Position numbers and translations under genes: made by a program. A stretch of 64,000 nt of DNA from BD2-11 sp965115885. Its GTDB lineage: Bacteria; Gemmatimonadota; Gemmatimonadetes; Longimicrobiales; Gaopeijiaceae. Location: NCBI GenBank assembly GCA_965115885.1, contig OZ220479.1:1364001-1428000 (forward strand), written 5' to 3'. This document shows positions 63,266 through 64,000 of the stretch, piece after piece (positions within the stretch are counted from its first letter, which is position 1; each line of letters begins with the position of its first letter). Under the pieces are notes generated by a model. The model saw only the letters and a program-made list of their open reading frames with translations. It did not search any database and had not been told where the DNA came from.

Positions 63266-64000
63266 CTAAAGCCCGAACGCCAGCAACGCCGCCCCCTCGC
63301 GCTCGCCCGCCGCGACGACCACCAGCTGCCGCCCGTCGCGGGTCTCGAAGGTCATCGGGTTGGCGTAGGCCCGCGCCGGGAGCCGCCTCTCCCACAACAC
63401 CTCCCCGTCCGTCGCGTCGAAGGCGTACAGGATGTCCGATCCGCCCGTGAGAAACACCAAGCCGCCGGCGGTCGCGAACGGGCCCGGCGCCCCCACGACC
63501 CCCAACCGGGCGGGCAGGTCGAGTCCGGCCAGCGCGGGATGGCTCGCGATCTCGGGACGCTCTCCGACCGCCTCCTGCCAGAGGATCGCGCCGCCGTTCA
63601 TGTCGATGGCCGTGAGCGTTCCGTAAGGCGGATTGGAGATGGGCAGCCCGTCCACCGTCAGGGTCCGCGGCGACGTGCGGTCGATGGCGTAGTCGCCCAC
63701 CGTGGTCGCGGGGTTGGCGGGAGCGATTTTGAGCAGACTGGGCTCCTCGGAGGATTTCACGAACAGGACCGCGTTCGCCGGGTCCACCGCCGCTCCGCCC
63801 CAGTTGCCGCCGCCCAGGATGCCCGGCATGGCGATCGTGCCCTCCAGGGAAGGCGGCTCGTAGAGGGGGCCGAAGCGGTAGCCGGCGGTGAGTTCCTCGG
63901 CGCGTCGACGCAGCTCCGGGGTAAGGTCGACGAGGTCGTCGGGGGCGAACCCCTGACGGGCGAAGGGGGGCGGGGAGGTGGGGAACGGCTGGGTCTCGGC
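63266..64000 (-). CDS. PQQ-dependent dehydrogenase (quinoprotein beta-propeller), 5' end outside the window
   Basis: The minus frame is open to the window edge, so 245 codons of the C-terminal part are visible. Typical text is QPFPTSPPPFARQGF, IAMPGILGGGNWGGAAVDP, GTLTAIDMNGGAILWQEAVG, TAGGLVFLTGGSDILYAFDA, DGEVLWERRLPA and GAALLAFGL at the end. These match the last propeller blades of membrane or periplasmic PQQ glucose/alcohol-type dehydrogenases, where GGNWGG-like and YAFDAxDGxxLW motifs recur. Substrate and membrane anchor lie in the missing part. It would feed electrons from an alcohol or sugar into the respiratory chain. Confidence 0.88.
   Translation of the reverse strand, partial: AETQPFPTSPPPFARQGFAPDDLVDLTPELRRRAEELTAGYRFGPLYEPPSLEGTIAMPGILGGGNWGGAAVDPANAVLFVKSSEEPSLLKIAPANPATTVGDYAIDRTSPRTLTVDGLPISNPPYGTLTAIDMNGGAILWQEAVGERPEIASHPALAGLDLPARLGVVGAPGPFATAGGLVFLTGGSDILYAFDATDGEVLWERRLPARAYANPMTFETRDGRQLVVVAAGEREGAALLAFGL

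Overview
The window is high-GC bacterial DNA, densely packed and read almost entirely left to right, with many ATGA, GTGA or TTGA overlaps between successive genes. It encodes a diderm envelope (BamA, Skp, LpxA/B/C/D/K, a Lol-type exporter). It also carries genes better known from Firmicutes: the McsA-McsB-ClpC protein-arginine-phosphorylation and degradation module, and BshC for bacillithiol. This mix, the LpxC-FabZ fusion and the HerA-SbcD-SbcC-NurA set fit Gemmatimonadota or a close relative. That placement is an inference from gene content, not a search result.

Layout. 1-7.8 kb: the end of a DUF5683-like membrane protein, a zinc-ribbon protein, prfB with its programmed +1 frameshift, lysS, a LolC/E permease with LolD, then mcsA and mcsB. 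7.9-21.6 kb: one nearly unbroken run clpC-bamA-skp-lpxD-lpxC/fabZ-lpxA-Gfo/Idh/MocA-small membrane peptide-lpxB-lpxK-bshC, joining proteolysis, outer-membrane protein assembly and lipid A synthesis. 21.6-26.7 kb: a small coiled-coil membrane protein, murJ, uvrC and gltX. 26.7-32.6 kb: an accessory island of lower GC. It holds two tandem XRE-ImmA/DUF4411 (PIN-like) modules, the second with a broken PIN partner, a decayed AAA ATPase, and shreds of transposases and a DnaQ-like exonuclease. It ends at tRNA-Gln(TTG).

32.7-48.7 kb returns to housekeeping: a secreted protein of unknown function, prs, rplY, pth, a K+-dependent membrane pyrophosphatase, an M20 peptidase, an rpsF-rpsR fusion, a DUF2232 membrane protein, rplI, rsfS, a degenerate ParA/CpsD-like protein, smc and aroF. 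48.8-55.5 kb is a four-gene herA-sbcD-sbcC-nurA DNA-end-processing operon. 55.6-64 kb is less tidy: a Sel1 lipoprotein pair on the minus strand, a zinc-ribbon membrane protein, an IS1634 remnant, an amino-acid dehydrogenase, a frameshifted IS1182-type transposase, a fructosamine kinase next to a broken low-molecular-weight phosphatase, and a PQQ-dependent dehydrogenase running off the right edge.

The most unusual observation is that ribosomal proteins S6 and S18 share one open frame joined by a long acidic linker. Also notable are the paired XRE-ImmA/DUF4411 modules, a candidate structured element just after gltX, a likely ATC start codon, a GnnA-like gene in the lipid A cluster with no visible gnnB, and two short tandem duplications. 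One of those duplications disables a gene and the other doubles a ribosome binding site.
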